A stretch of 64,000 nt of DNA from Bradyrhizobium campsiandrae (GTDB lineage: Bacteria > Pseudomonadota > Alphaproteobacteria > Rhizobiales > Xanthobacteraceae). The stretch covers positions 1 through 64,000 of the forward strand of contig NZ_JAANIH010000013.1 in NCBI RefSeq assembly GCF_014529705.1, read 5' to 3'. The notes below the pieces were generated by a model. The model did not search any database. It saw nothing but the letters and a program-made list of their open reading frames with translations, and was not told the DNA's origin. Positions 1-7,836 of the stretch are shown here, piece by piece. A program made the position numbers and the translations under genes. How positions within the stretch are numbered: the stretch's first letter is position 1; every line of letters starts with the position of its first letter.

Positions 1-99
1 GGGCAGGGAGGGGGGTGCCACACGGGGACTCTTTCCATCGCGTCCCTTACGCACTTCATCAACAACGAACACCCTTTCCTGGGCTACCCCCCTCCCTGC

Positions 100-122
100 C
101 CCTCCCCCACAAGGGGGGAGGG
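100..122. repeat. C/G-rich palindromic intergenic repeat
   Basis: Arms CCCTCCCCC and GGGGGGAGGG flank a 4-nt loop. The rest of the first 169 bases shows no gene. It lies just downstream of the FAD-subunit gene and may act as its terminator, but no clear U-tract follows. Confidence 0.5.
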
Positions 123-169
123 AATGCAGCTCCCCTGTCGCGTCAGATGAAACCCAATCTCATCACGCT

Positions 170-1084
170 TCAATCCAAAAGCCGCTCCAGCACGTCGCGC
201 ACCAGCCCTTGCAGAAGATCGAGCTTGTAGGCCGTCATCGGCAATGGTTTGGCGCCTGAGGTCGCCGCTTTCGCCGCGTCTGCGATCGATGCCGCATTGG
301 CGATCTTGCCATGAAGCGCGGCTTCCGCGGCGGCGAGGCGAAGCGGCACGGGCGCGATGCCGCCGGCAGCGAGACGCACGAATTGAAACTTGCCGTCGGC
401 GATCACAACGCGGGCGCAGAGCTCCGCCAGCGGCCATTCCGCATAGGTCCGGCTGATCGCCCGCTTGTAGGACGCGCGCTCGGCCTGAAGCGGAGCAGGA
501 AGCGCAATGCTTTTGATCATCTCGCCTGCTGCGAGTGTATGGTCGGCGTGTGCGATCGAGCCGTCGCCGAGCACATCCGCAATCGAGAGTCCGCTGCGCC
601 GGTCCGTGGTGATGGTCGCATCATAGGCGAGCAGCGCCGCCGCCATGGTCGATGGATGCGGCGCGACGCAAGGCCCGAGATCGAAGGCGACGCCATAGAG
701 ATGATTGCCTGACCTGGCAGGGCAGGTGCTGCCGCCTTTCTTCAGGCAATCGATGTCGGCCCGGCGGAAATACCAGCAGCGCGACCGCTGCGCGAGATTG
801 CCGCCGAGCGTCGCAACCTGGCGCACCTGCGGCGTGGCGAGGCCTTGCGCGCTCGCCGCAATGCCGGGATAGGCGGCGGCGATGCGCGGGTCCGTCGCGA
901 TGGTGGCGATGGTAGCAAGCGCACCGATCCGGGCTGCTCCGCCGGCGTCCCAGCTGATCGCTTTGTCGCCGCTGGCCGAGATATCCATCAGCGGCCCCTG
1001 CGACACGCCGCTGCGGCGGCGCTCGCTGAGGTCGGTGCCTCCGGCGCGAAATTCGGGGGCGGGCGCCATGATTGCGACACTCAT
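170..1084 (-). CDS. Molybdenum hydroxylase FAD-binding (medium) subunit, PaoB-like
   Basis: A 304-residue FAD subunit of the xanthine dehydrogenase/aldehyde oxidoreductase family, passing electrons between FAD and the iron-sulfur clusters. The FAD-binding segments read GALATIATIATD (about residues 54-65) and ATLGGNLAQR (91-100). Cys103, Cys113, Cys121 and Cys139 lie in a segment (CWYF..., CLKKGGSTC, CVAPHPS) that matches the extra 4Fe-4S insertion known from E. coli PaoB and 4-hydroxybenzoyl-CoA reductase. The start ATG overlaps the TGA of the upstream large-subunit gene (ATGA), so the two are translationally coupled. The substrate is not evident; an aldehyde or N-heterocycle is likely. Confidence 0.88.
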   Translation of the reverse strand: MSVAIMAPAPEFRAGGTDLSERRRSGVSQGPLMDISASGDKAISWDAGGAARIGALATIATIATDPRIAAAYPGIAASAQGLATPQVRQVATLGGNLAQRSRCWYFRRADIDCLKKGGSTCPARSGNHLYGVAFDLGPCVAPHPSTMAAALLAYDATITTDRRSGLSIADVLGDGSIAHADHTLAAGEMIKSIALPAPLQAERASYKRAISRTYAEWPLAELCARVVIADGKFQFVRLAAGGIAPVPLRLAAAEAALHGKIANAASIADAAKAATSGAKPLPMTAYKLDLLQGLVRDVLERLLD

Positions 1085-3768
1085 GCTGCATCCCTGCCTT
1101 TCAGCGCGGCCACCAGACGATCGGGCCGGAATGGAATTTCCGTCAACCTCACGCCGATCGCATCGCGGATGGCGTTGGCGATCGCGGGCGAGGTCGGCAC
1201 GGTCGCGACTTCGCCGATGCCGACGCTGCCTCCCGGCACATGCTCGAAGCCGGCCTCGTCGAAATGCACGTCCAGCTTCGGCATGTCGGCGATCCCCGGA
1301 ATGCGGTAATCCTCCATGCTGCCGCTCAGGATGTGGCCGCTCGAGGGATCGGTCTCCCGCGTCTCGTAGAGTGCATAGCCGATGCCCTGGATCACCGCGC
1401 CTGCGGCCTGGCTTCGCGCCAGAATCGGCGCGGCGAGCTTGCCGATCGCAAGGCCGGTATAGGCGTTGAGCACGCGCACATGGCCGAGCCATGTATCGAC
1501 CTCGACCTCCATCACTTGCACCGAGCTCGGCACGCCGGCGCCGACCACCATGTGGTTCATCAGCCGCAGCACCCAACCGAACACCCGGCCCATGATGCCG
1601 GCCTCGTGCAGCGCGGGTCTGATGCCGGGCGGCGGCCTGCCGTCCTCCTGGCGTTTCGCCGACACGACGATGTCTGGGGAGGCCGCGATCATCTCGCGCC
1701 ATGGTGCGTTCGAGCCCGGAGCCGGCGTCCGAGACGCGCTGCGCTTGATCTCCGCTTTCAGCCTGTCGATGGCGAGCAAGGTCGGCGGCACCACCGAGGC
1801 GGTGACGCGGCTGCCGCCGGAGCCGGGTCCCGGCGGCAGGTTGGAGCGGCCGATGCGAACCTCGACATCCTGCGGCTCGAGATCGAACGCCTTCGCGACG
1901 GTGTTCGCGATCACGCTGCGCGTGCCGGTGCCGATATCCTGCACCGCGCAGCTTGCGACGATGCGGCCGCCCTTGACCGCGAGCTCGACCGAGGAGCCGG
2001 TCTGCCAGAGATAGAGCCAGTAGCCGGTGGCGACGCCGACGCCGCGCCTGAAACGGCCGTCTTGCGAGCCGGCCGGCTTGCGGTTCTTCCAGACGTCGAG
2101 GCCGGCGGCCCAGTCGTACAGTCGCTGGCGGTTGGGATCGGGGTCCCAGCGCTTCCGCAGCTGAATCGGATCGACCTTCATGCGCAGCGCCGCTTCGTCG
2201 ACCGCCTGCTCCAGCGCAAACGACATCGGCGGACCGCCGGGGCCGCGGAACGGCGCGCCGGGCGGCAGATTGCTGAGCACGTCGAAGTCGACGAGCTCCT
2301 TTGCTTCGGCCGGATAGATCAGCCGCGCCAGGCCCGCGATCAGCGAGTTCACGGCGGCGCCGGTGTCGGCATGTGCGGTGAGCGACAGCGCCTTGAGGCG
2401 GCCTTCCGTCGAAGGCAGCAAGGACAGTTTCAGCTCGGCGGCTGGACGATAGCCGGTGACGGAAAGCTCCTCTTCACGATCGAAGGCGACCCGCACCGGC
2501 GCTCTTGCGGCGCGCGCAAGCTCGATCGCGGCGATGGTCTCGAGGCCAAGGCTGCCCTTGGAGCCGAACCCGCCGCCGACATGATCGGCGATCACACGCA
2601 CCTTGTCGTGCGGAAGGCCATAGCGCTTGGCGATCTTCTCCATGCTCTCGTGGACGGCCTGGGTCGAGATGTGCACGGTGAGCTGATCGCCATCGAACCT
2701 GGCCACGGCGGCATGGGGTTCGAGGCTGGCGTGCTGTTGTGTCGAGACGCGGAAGGTTTCCTCGACCAGCAGCGGATTGCGTTGCGCCCGCGCCTCGTCG
2801 AGCCAGCTTTTGGCCTGCTTGGCCTTCTGCGAGAACGGCGCCGAAGGCCCGCGCACATTGCCCTTCCACGACACCGGCGCGCCGGCGGCGCCCTCGGAGA
2901 CGTTGCCGGCACGCTTGCGGTCGTTCTTGTCGAATACGACGGGCGCATCGTCGCGTCGCGCCGCGTCGAGCCCGATCACCGCGGGCAACGGCTCGGGCTT
3001 GAAGGTGATGGCGGCGATGGCTTTGAGCGCGGTGCGGCGATCCCTGGCCGCGACGGCGGCAATCGGCGCGCCGACAAAGCGGATCATATTGTCGTCGTCG
3101 AGCAGCGGAACCACCGCGGCGACGCCGGCAATGGCGCGCGCCGGCGCCAGATCGAGCCCGGTGATCCGCGCATGCGCGACGTGCGCGCGCAGGATGACGC
3201 CTTCGAGCTGGCCGTCGTGGCGGATGTCGACGGTGTAACGGGCTGATCCCGTCACCTTGTCGCGGGCTTCCAGCCGCGGCGCAATGGGATCATTGCCGTC
3301 GAAACGGCCTGAACAGGCCTCCGCCACCGCGCGAAAAATGCCTTCATAGGCGCCGCAGCGGCAGAGATGTCCTGAGAGTGCGGCGGCAATCTCCTCGCGC
3401 GAGGGTGTCGCCGCGCCCCTGGTCGCGCGCCAGCTGTCATGGAAGGCGGTGGCTTCGACGACAAAGCCCGGCGTGCAGAAGCCGCATTGCAGGGCATCGT
3501 GCGCCATGAACGCCTTCTGCACCGGATGCAATTCGGCTGTTCCGACGCCCTCGATGGTCGTCAGCGATTTGCCGGCGGCCGCCTGCGCCGGCAACAGGCA
3601 GCTCACGACGGGTGCGCCGTCGAGCAGCACGGTGCAGGCGCCGCAGACGCCGGAGCCGCAGACGAGCTTGGTGCCGGTGAGGCCGGCATCGCGGATCACG
3701 TCGATCAGGAGCGCATCCGGATCGTCGGGTAACGCCAGAGGCTTTCCATTGACGGTCGTGCTGGTCAT
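1081..3768 (-). CDS. Fused 2Fe-2S / molybdopterin-binding hydroxylase subunit
   Basis: An 895-residue protein joining the small and large subunits of the xanthine dehydrogenase family. Residues 1-155 hold two 2Fe-2S clusters: Cys37, Cys42, Cys45 and Cys57 (plant-type ferredoxin fold), then Cys95, Cys98, Cys136 and Cys138 (four-helix domain). From about residue 160 the molybdopterin part shows GGGFGSKG, RGPGGP and, near the C-terminus, GIGE, which supplies the glutamate expected at the active site. Start chosen at ATG after GGGAGCTCGAAA; it overlaps the stop of the TetR gene (ATGA). The architecture resembles the FAD-free Mop aldehyde oxidoreductase, yet a separate FAD subunit follows. Substrate unknown. 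Confidence 0.88.
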   Translation of the reverse strand: MTSTTVNGKPLALPDDPDALLIDVIRDAGLTGTKLVCGSGVCGACTVLLDGAPVVSCLLPAQAAAGKSLTTIEGVGTAELHPVQKAFMAHDALQCGFCTPGFVVEATAFHDSWRATRGAATPSREEIAAALSGHLCRCGAYEGIFRAVAEACSGRFDGNDPIAPRLEARDKVTGSARYTVDIRHDGQLEGVILRAHVAHARITGLDLAPARAIAGVAAVVPLLDDDNMIRFVGAPIAAVAARDRRTALKAIAAITFKPEPLPAVIGLDAARRDDAPVVFDKNDRKRAGNVSEGAAGAPVSWKGNVRGPSAPFSQKAKQAKSWLDEARAQRNPLLVEETFRVSTQQHASLEPHAAVARFDGDQLTVHISTQAVHESMEKIAKRYGLPHDKVRVIADHVGGGFGSKGSLGLETIAAIELARAARAPVRVAFDREEELSVTGYRPAAELKLSLLPSTEGRLKALSLTAHADTGAAVNSLIAGLARLIYPAEAKELVDFDVLSNLPPGAPFRGPGGPPMSFALEQAVDEAALRMKVDPIQLRKRWDPDPNRQRLYDWAAGLDVWKNRKPAGSQDGRFRRGVGVATGYWLYLWQTGSSVELAVKGGRIVASCAVQDIGTGTRSVIANTVAKAFDLEPQDVEVRIGRSNLPPGPGSGGSRVTASVVPPTLLAIDRLKAEIKRSASRTPAPGSNAPWREMIAASPDIVVSAKRQEDGRPPPGIRPALHEAGIMGRVFGWVLRLMNHMVVGAGVPSSVQVMEVEVDTWLGHVRVLNAYTGLAIGKLAAPILARSQAAGAVIQGIGYALYETRETDPSSGHILSGSMEDYRIPGIADMPKLDVHFDEAGFEHVPGGSVGIGEVATVPTSPAIANAIRDAIGVRLTEIPFRPDRLVAALKGRDAA

Positions 3769-4421
3769 TTTCGAGCTCCCGTTTTGCGTGGGGACTTCTT
3801 CGCAGCAGGCGCCATCGCGCCGGCGATCAACATGCGCAGCATGGTCTCGAGCTGTTTCAGGAACGCGTCGAGCGGCTGCATCGACGGGAAAGCGGATTTG
3901 GTGCCGTGGATCGCCATCTCGACGCAGCGCGCGAGCTCGCGCACCGTGATGCCGCTTGCGAGGTTGAGCTTTCGCGTGCGGCACACCCGCGCGATCGTGG
4001 TTGCGATCTCCTCGCTGAAACGGCTGGAATAGCTCTGGTAGAGGTCGCGCGCCTGCGCGAGGTGCTCGGAAAACAGCTCCTCGGTATGGGGCGAGTCCTT
4101 GAGGGAAGAGAGCAGCGACTGCATCCGCGCGCCGATCTGGGCGACCAGGATGTCGGCAAGGGCGAGGCCTTCCTCCTCCGCCGCCCTCGCCGCCGCGATT
4201 TCCGCCGCGAGCCCCTGCTCGTAGAGCCGCTCGAGCACGGCGCGAAACAGCGCCTCCTTGGAGGCGAAGTGATGATACAGCGCCTGCCGCGTCAGCCCGG
4301 CCTCCTCCGCCGCCTGCTCGATCGAGGAGCGACGGAAGCCGTGGCGCCGGAACACGCGCATGGCGGCGTCGAGGATGCGGTCCTGGGGCGGGGCCTTGGC
4401 GGTCGGGGATTTGGCCTGCAT
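3765..4421 (-). CDS. TetR/AcrR family transcriptional regulator
   Basis: A 218-residue one-domain repressor. The N-terminal helix-turn-helix spans about residues 14-60 (RILDAAMRVFRRHGF, then GLTRQALYHHFASKEALF). The rest is the helical ligand-binding/dimer domain, and a basic Lys/Arg tail ends the protein. It is the first gene of a three-gene operon with the molybdenum hydroxylase subunits and overlaps the next start by ATGA, so it probably autoregulates and controls hydroxylase expression in response to its substrate. Candidate operator half-sites lie immediately upstream of the start. Confidence 0.9.
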   Translation of the reverse strand: MQAKSPTAKAPPQDRILDAAMRVFRRHGFRRSSIEQAAEEAGLTRQALYHHFASKEALFRAVLERLYEQGLAAEIAAARAAEEEGLALADILVAQIGARMQSLLSSLKDSPHTEELFSEHLAQARDLYQSYSSRFSEEIATTIARVCRTRKLNLASGITVRELARCVEMAIHGTKSAFPSMQPLDAFLKQLETMLRMLIAGAMAPAAKKSPRKTGARK

Positions 4422-4458
4422 TTTGTCAGATTTGACAAATGTGAATGAAATGTCAAAT
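4422..4458. promoter_or_regulatory. Candidate TetR operator (overlapping dyads)
   Basis: TTTGTCA (4422-4428) and TGACAAA (4433-4439) form a dyad directly before the regulator's ATG. ATTTGACA (4430-4437) and TGTCAAAT (4451-4458) form a second one with a 13-nt spacer. Three TGTCAAA-type half-sites therefore stack in 37 bp, which suits autorepression by blocking transcription or initiation. Confidence 0.55.
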
Positions 4459-4555
4459 CACGGATCGATGACGGTGTCGTGTGCGTGCGGCCGTGGCGCC
4501 GCACGCGGGCAGGGGAATCGCTTATGGATTTCACGAGGACGGTGGGCTTGCTCCG

Positions 4556-4577
4556 CCTCTCCCGCTTGCGGGAGAGG
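4556..4577. repeat. Palindromic repeat CCTCTCCCGC-tt-GCGGGAGAGG
   Basis: A 22-nt near-perfect hairpin in the roughly 480-bp gap between the TetR and epoxide hydrolase genes. The same stem recurs at 4698-4721 and at 44707-44732. Apart from these repeats, the operator and the DUF1150 remnant, nothing else is recognised in this gap. Confidence 0.6.
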
Positions 4578-4697
4578 CCGCGCGCCCGGGGGCGATGCGA
4601 AGCATCGTCCCGCGCGCGGCGGGTGAGGGTTCTCACCGCTCAGGGACATCCTCTGCAATTCTCTACAATCCCAATGCGGAGACAGCCCCCACCCCAG

Positions 4698-4721
4698 CCC
4701 TCCCCCGCAAGCGGGAGAGGG
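4698..4721. repeat. Second copy of the CTCCCGC palindromic repeat
   Basis: Arms CCCTCCCCCGC and GCGGGAGAGGG around an AA loop, related to the copy at 4556-4577. Confidence 0.55.
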
Positions 4722-4781
4722 AGCCAACTGCCAATGCCGCCGCATCTCGCATGCGACGCGAACATCACTCTCAAATGGAAA

Positions 4782-4811
4782 CGGGCACGCCTTCCTGCGA
4801 AGGCGTGCCCG
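4782..4811. terminator. Hairpin terminator, left copy
   Basis: A 13-bp perfect stem (CGGGCACGCCTTC with its complement) and a 4-nt loop. It lies downstream of the DUF1150 remnant and of the hydrolase gene and probably now terminates the hydrolase transcript. Confidence 0.6.
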
Positions 4812-4842
4812 CCAAAAACTCTTTCGCGCGACGCGCGCGCGT

Positions 4843-4916
4843 TCAGTGCACGCTGACGGCCTGCAACTCGCTGCACCAGGCATTGGCGACAGCGGCTTCA
4901 CGTCAGTCAGCGTGAT
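4843..4916 (-). pseudogene. Remnant of the 3' end of a DUF1150 gene
   Basis: Read on the minus strand, the last codons give VANAWCSELQAVSVH then TGA, against VANAWSNELQAVSVH in the intact gene at 7020-7292. Upstream of this, ITLTD matches IMLTD in a different frame because 4 bases are missing between the two blocks. Only about 25 codons remain. The coding region of the neighbouring epoxide hydrolase ends inside this remnant in another frame. Confidence 0.75.
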
Positions 4917-6210
4917 TGGCCGGCCCACCCGTCCCCTTGATGAAGGCGAGCAGGAGCATGCCGAGACGATGCGGCTGCTCCTGCTGGATCCAATGACCGG
5001 CGCCGTCGATCAGCTCGATGCCGCCCATCCGCGTTGTCGCCTTCGTCCTCATCAGATCGAGCGCGCCCGGCGCCGCATAGGTGCCCCAATCGCTCATGCC
5101 GCCGATGAAAAGCGAGGGGACATCGACCGTTTTGCCCGAAAACAGGCGCAACTCGGCGTTCAGGTCAGGATCGGAATAGACCCGATAGGCCTGCAGGGCG
5201 CCTTGAAAGCCGGTGCGGTCATATTCCCGTGTGTACACGCCGAGCTCCGCCTCGGTGAGCCATTTGCAGGCCTGGACCTCGGCGTCGGAGGGTTGGAATG
5301 GAGCGACGGTCTCGGGCATCGTCTTGCCGAGATCCATGACGTAATAGGTCGGCATTTGTGCAAGTTCGACGGCGCTTCGCGACGTCAGCGGATGCGGCTT
5401 GTTTCCCGGCCAGTCGGCGCTCTTGACGTAGAAAAATGCGCGAAGAAACGCATGTAGGCCCTGCGGGGGGTGCCACATGTCATCGTTGGCGCCCCGTGTG
5501 CTCAAATAGTGTTGGTAATACGCTCTCGGCGGATCGAGCGCCGCCAGCGCGGCCGCCAACTTTTGATTCTCACTGCTCAGTTGAACCTGCGATGCTTCGC
5601 TGTCTGCGGTGTTGAACGGAAACGCCGGCGGACCGGGGAACGGTGCGCTCATCAGCACCACCGAGGGAAAGACGTCAGGTCGCGCCAGCGTGCAATAGGC
5701 CGCGACGGGCGAGCCGAAGTCGTGCCCGACGAGCATGGCCGTGCGCCGATACCCCAACGCCGAAACCAATCCGATCGCGTCACGCGTCATGTTCAGGAGG
5801 CTGAAGGGTCCGAGCGCGGCGTCGTAGCTATTCACCCAGCCGGTGGTGCGACCAAATCCCCGCTGATCGGGCGCAACGACATGGTACCCGGCGTCCGCCA
5901 GGATCGGGATGAGGTGCCGCCAGCCGTAAGCCAAATCCGGAAAGCCATGCAGCAGCAGCGCGAGTGGCCGGCCGGGACTTTCGTACCCGGCCTCGAGAAC
6001 ATGGACATCGAGGCCGTTGACCCCATGGATCATGCGCGAGCGGACCCCCTTGGGAAGCGTTCCCGCGCCGTACGTTAATGTGTCCAAACCTGTTTCTCCC
6101 ATGGGGTTTGCGCGGGCCGGTCGAAGTGAAGCCGCGATCAGGCCGGTCGCGCCCATCGCCAGGACGGCTCGTCGGGACGCCGATGGGCTGGAACTGATTG
6201 GAAGGCTCAT
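4903..6210 (-). CDS. Exported alpha/beta hydrolase, epoxide hydrolase-like
   Basis: A 435-residue alpha/beta hydrolase. The N-terminus (SRRAVLAMGATGLIAASL, about residues 12-29) looks like a twin-arginine signal with a PARA-N cleavage region, so the enzyme probably acts in the periplasm. HGFP (89-91) marks the oxyanion-hole motif, GHDFG (162-166) supplies the nucleophile Asp164, and His406 lies in GHW near the C-terminus. An Asp nucleophile with this length fits epoxide hydrolases. No strong ribosome site precedes the ATG, but the signal peptide requires this start. Its last codons and stop lie in the left direct repeat. It is divergent from a TetR gene that probably represses it. Substrate unknown. 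Confidence 0.85.
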   Translation of the reverse strand: MSLPISSSPSASRRAVLAMGATGLIAASLRPARANPMGETGLDTLTYGAGTLPKGVRSRMIHGVNGLDVHVLEAGYESPGRPLALLLHGFPDLAYGWRHLIPILADAGYHVVAPDQRGFGRTTGWVNSYDAALGPFSLLNMTRDAIGLVSALGYRRTAMLVGHDFGSPVAAYCTLARPDVFPSVVLMSAPFPGPPAFPFNTADSEASQVQLSSENQKLAAALAALDPPRAYYQHYLSTRGANDDMWHPPQGLHAFLRAFFYVKSADWPGNKPHPLTSRSAVELAQMPTYYVMDLGKTMPETVAPFQPSDAEVQACKWLTEAELGVYTREYDRTGFQGALQAYRVYSDPDLNAELRLFSGKTVDVPSLFIGGMSDWGTYAAPGALDLMRTKATTRMGGIELIDGAGHWIQQEQPHRLGMLLLAFIKGTGGPANHAD

Positions 6211-6225
6211 GAGGAAGGGCGCCAG

Positions 6226-6266
6226 TTACTATGGTGATCACCATAGTATGTCGATCACCATAGTAA
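6226..6266. promoter_or_regulatory. TetR operator between divergent genes
   Basis: TACTATGGTGA and its exact complement form a perfect 22-bp palindrome at 6227-6248. A further half-site GATCACCATAGTAA follows at 6253-6266. The site sits 17 bp from the hydrolase start and 30 bp from the TetR start, so one bound repressor could shut off both genes. Confidence 0.75.
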
Positions 6267-6295
6267 CGTCAAGCGAAAGCTGTTACGCTTCCGCC

Positions 6296-6877
6296 ATGCC
6301 ACGCAAGACTGACGCGCGCGCTCGCGCGATTGCCACTGCCGAACGACTGTTTCGCATCCAGGGCTTCACGGCGACTGGATTGACCCAGATCATCGAGGAA
6401 AGCGGCGCGCCAAAGGGATCGTTCTACTTTCACTTTCCGCGCGGCAAGGCCCAGCTCGCGGAGGAAGCAATCGATCATTACGTGGCGAGCCGGATCGCGG
6501 TCTTGCGAAATATCTCGGCGAATACGACGGGCGACGCTCTGAATTTTGTTCGTGAGATTTTCAGGACATTCGCCGCCGAAATGGTCGCCTCCGATTTCCA
6601 GTATGGATGTCTCATGCAGAATCTGGCGAACGAGCTGCCTGCCCTCGACCCTGATCTGACCAAGCGGGTCGCGCGCGGATTTGTCGATTCAACCGAGGTG
6701 ATTGCGGAGCATTTTCGGGGATGCGGCTTCGCGCCCGCGCGCGCATCCTCGACCGCAGCCGCGTTGGTCGCCGCCCTCGAAGGCGCGCGAACGATCGCCC
6801 GCCTGGAACGCACGCCGGCCGTCTTCGACGCGCTGGCGGATGCAAGCGTTCAGAGCTGCGCTGCCCCCAGGGGGTGA
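6296..6877 (+). CDS. TetR/AcrR family transcriptional regulator
   Basis: A 193-residue repressor. The helix-turn-helix occupies about residues 8-50 (AIATAERLFRIQGF, then GAPKGSFYFHFPRGKAQL). The C-terminal half, with FQYGCLMQNLANEL, fits the TetR_C family of LmrA/YxaF-like regulators. The ATG at 6296 was chosen because the protein matches the family from there; the frame is open much further upstream but would read through the operator and the hydrolase gene. Divergent from the hydrolase and probably its regulator. Confidence 0.88.
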   Translation: MPRKTDARARAIATAERLFRIQGFTATGLTQIIEESGAPKGSFYFHFPRGKAQLAEEAIDHYVASRIAVLRNISANTTGDALNFVREIFRTFAAEMVASDFQYGCLMQNLANELPALDPDLTKRVARGFVDSTEVIAEHFRGCGFAPARASSTAAALVAALEGARTIARLERTPAVFDALADASVQSCAAPRG

Positions 6878-6933
6878 CCCGGGTTCATGGCAGGACTCCG
6901 GGTGTTTCGCAGCGCGCGCGACAGCAACGCCGA

Positions 6934-7098
6934 AACATCCTCTCTCAAGATGCAAAACGGGCACGCCTTCGTCTGAAGGCATGCCCGTTTGAAACTCACT
7001 TTGTCCGGAGCGCGCGCGCTCAGTGCACGCTCACCGCTTGCAGCTCGTTGCTCCAGGCGTTGGCGACCGCGGCTTCGCGGCTGTCGGTCAGCATGATC
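6934..7098. repeat. Right direct repeat (DUF1150 3' end plus terminator)
   Basis: Partner of the repeat at 4761-4917. This copy includes the intact last 26 codons of the DUF1150 gene and its terminator, so it is probably the ancestral version. Confidence 0.7.
6955..6990 (-). terminator. Terminator of the hsp20-DUF1150 operon
   Basis: AAACGGGCA..GCCTTC and its complement form a 16-bp stem with one mismatch and a 4-nt loop. On the minus strand a TTTT tract follows. It lies between convergent genes and may serve both. Confidence 0.65.
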
Positions 7099-7292
7099 GG
7101 CGTGCCGTCGGCGGCGTGGAGCGCGAACAGCTTGAGACCGGGCGCAATCTTCGGCGCCTCGGGGAACAGGTCCGGTACGTCCTCGGAACGGATCTGCTTC
7201 ACATAGGCGATGTGACCTTCGCCCAGGGTTGCCAGCGTCTCGGGCGAGACGTTCTTGGCTTCGTATTCGAACGCAACGTGACCTTCACTCAT
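7020..7292 (-). CDS. DUF1150 family protein
   Basis: A 90-residue acidic protein starting MSEGHVAFEYEAKN. In Rhizobiales this family commonly sits directly downstream of small heat-shock genes; its function is not known to me. A GAGGAG ribosome site lies 9 nt before the ATG. The 50-bp gap to hsp20 has no terminator, so it is probably cotranscribed and heat-induced. Its 3' end is duplicated at 4843-4916. Confidence 0.85.
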   Translation of the reverse strand: MSEGHVAFEYEAKNVSPETLATLGEGHIAYVKQIRSEDVPDLFPEAPKIAPGLKLFALHAADGTPIMLTDSREAAVANAWSNELQAVSVH

Positions 7293-7342
7293 GGTCTCGA
7301 CTCCTCTGACGAACTAAGCGGTCGAGTCCGCTACTCGTTCCA

Positions 7343-7768
7343 TTATTCGTGCTCATTGATAGCGATTGTCTTAACGATCCGCTCCGGTTCGGGCCTTGCA
7401 AGGTCGATCGACAACAACCCGTTCTTCAGATCCGCACCCAGCACCAGCATCCCCTCCGCCAGCACGAAGGTGCGCTGGAAGTGGCGCGCGGCGATGCCGC
7501 GATGGATGTATTGCCGGGACTTGTCGTCCTGCTGCCGCCCGCGGATCACGAGCTGGCTTTCCTCAATGGTTACATCGAGTTGGTCGCGGGTGAAGCCGGC
7601 GACCGCCAGCGTGATGCGTAAGCGCTCCGGCTGGCCATCCGCGCGGTCGCACCTCTCGATATTGTAGGGAGGATAACCGTCGGCGCCTTTGACGACGCGG
7701 TCGAGCACGCGCTCGATCTCGTCGAAGCCCAGAAGGAACGGACTGGATAACGTGGGAACACGAGACAT
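7343..7768 (-). CDS. Small heat-shock protein Hsp20
   Basis: A 141-residue ATP-independent holdase of the alpha-crystallin family. The N-terminus (SRVPTLSSPFLLGFDEIERVLDRV) is of the class A rhizobial/IbpA type. The alpha-crystallin domain spans about residues 35-125, with ITLAVAGF and the final beta strand GLLSIDLARP. Translation is probably thermoregulated by the hairpin in its leader, and it heads an operon with the DUF1150 gene. Confidence 0.93.
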   Translation of the reverse strand: MSRVPTLSSPFLLGFDEIERVLDRVVKGADGYPPYNIERCDRADGQPERLRITLAVAGFTRDQLDVTIEESQLVIRGRQQDDKSRQYIHRGIAARHFQRTFVLAEGMLVLGADLKNGLLSIDLARPEPERIVKTIAINEHE

Positions 7769-7830
7769 AGTTTACAAAGTCCTCTCGAAGCGACTTTGGT
7801 ACCTCAGGGCCCAGAAGCGGCGCCCCTTGG
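7769..7830 (-). ncRNA. ROSE-type RNA thermometer in the hsp20 leader
   Basis: The last leader hairpin (7775-7798) reads CAAAG, UCGCU, loop UCGAG, AGGA, CUUUG. Thus UCGCU, matching the conserved UYGCU motif of ROSE elements, pairs with the AGGA ribosome site with one unpaired G, inside a 5-bp CAAAG/CUUUG stem. A weaker upstream stem (GGGGC with GCCCU) is possible. ROSE elements are known to repress Bradyrhizobium small heat-shock genes at normal temperature. The 5' limit here is inferred from the promoter. Confidence 0.82.
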
Positions 7831-7836
7831 TCAGCA

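Larger units (their letters stand above)
4761..4917. repeat. Left direct repeat (DUF1150 3' end plus terminator)
   Basis: About 155 bp align by eye with 6934-7098 with small indels. The shared elements, in order, are an aacatc..ctctcaa tract, a terminator hairpin (4782-4811 here, 6955-6990 there), a run of GCGCGCGC, and the last codons of the DUF1150 gene. The two copies bracket the epoxide hydrolase and its TetR regulator. Confidence 0.7.

Noticed and set aside
1072..3246. Long plus-strand open frame (724 codons) opposite the molybdenum hydroxylase gene
   Set aside because: It is antisense to a gene with clear motifs, has an Arg/Asp/Gly-rich composition without domains, and is expected from high GC codon bias. 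The same holds for 12350-14260, 17844-19988 and 31012-33291.
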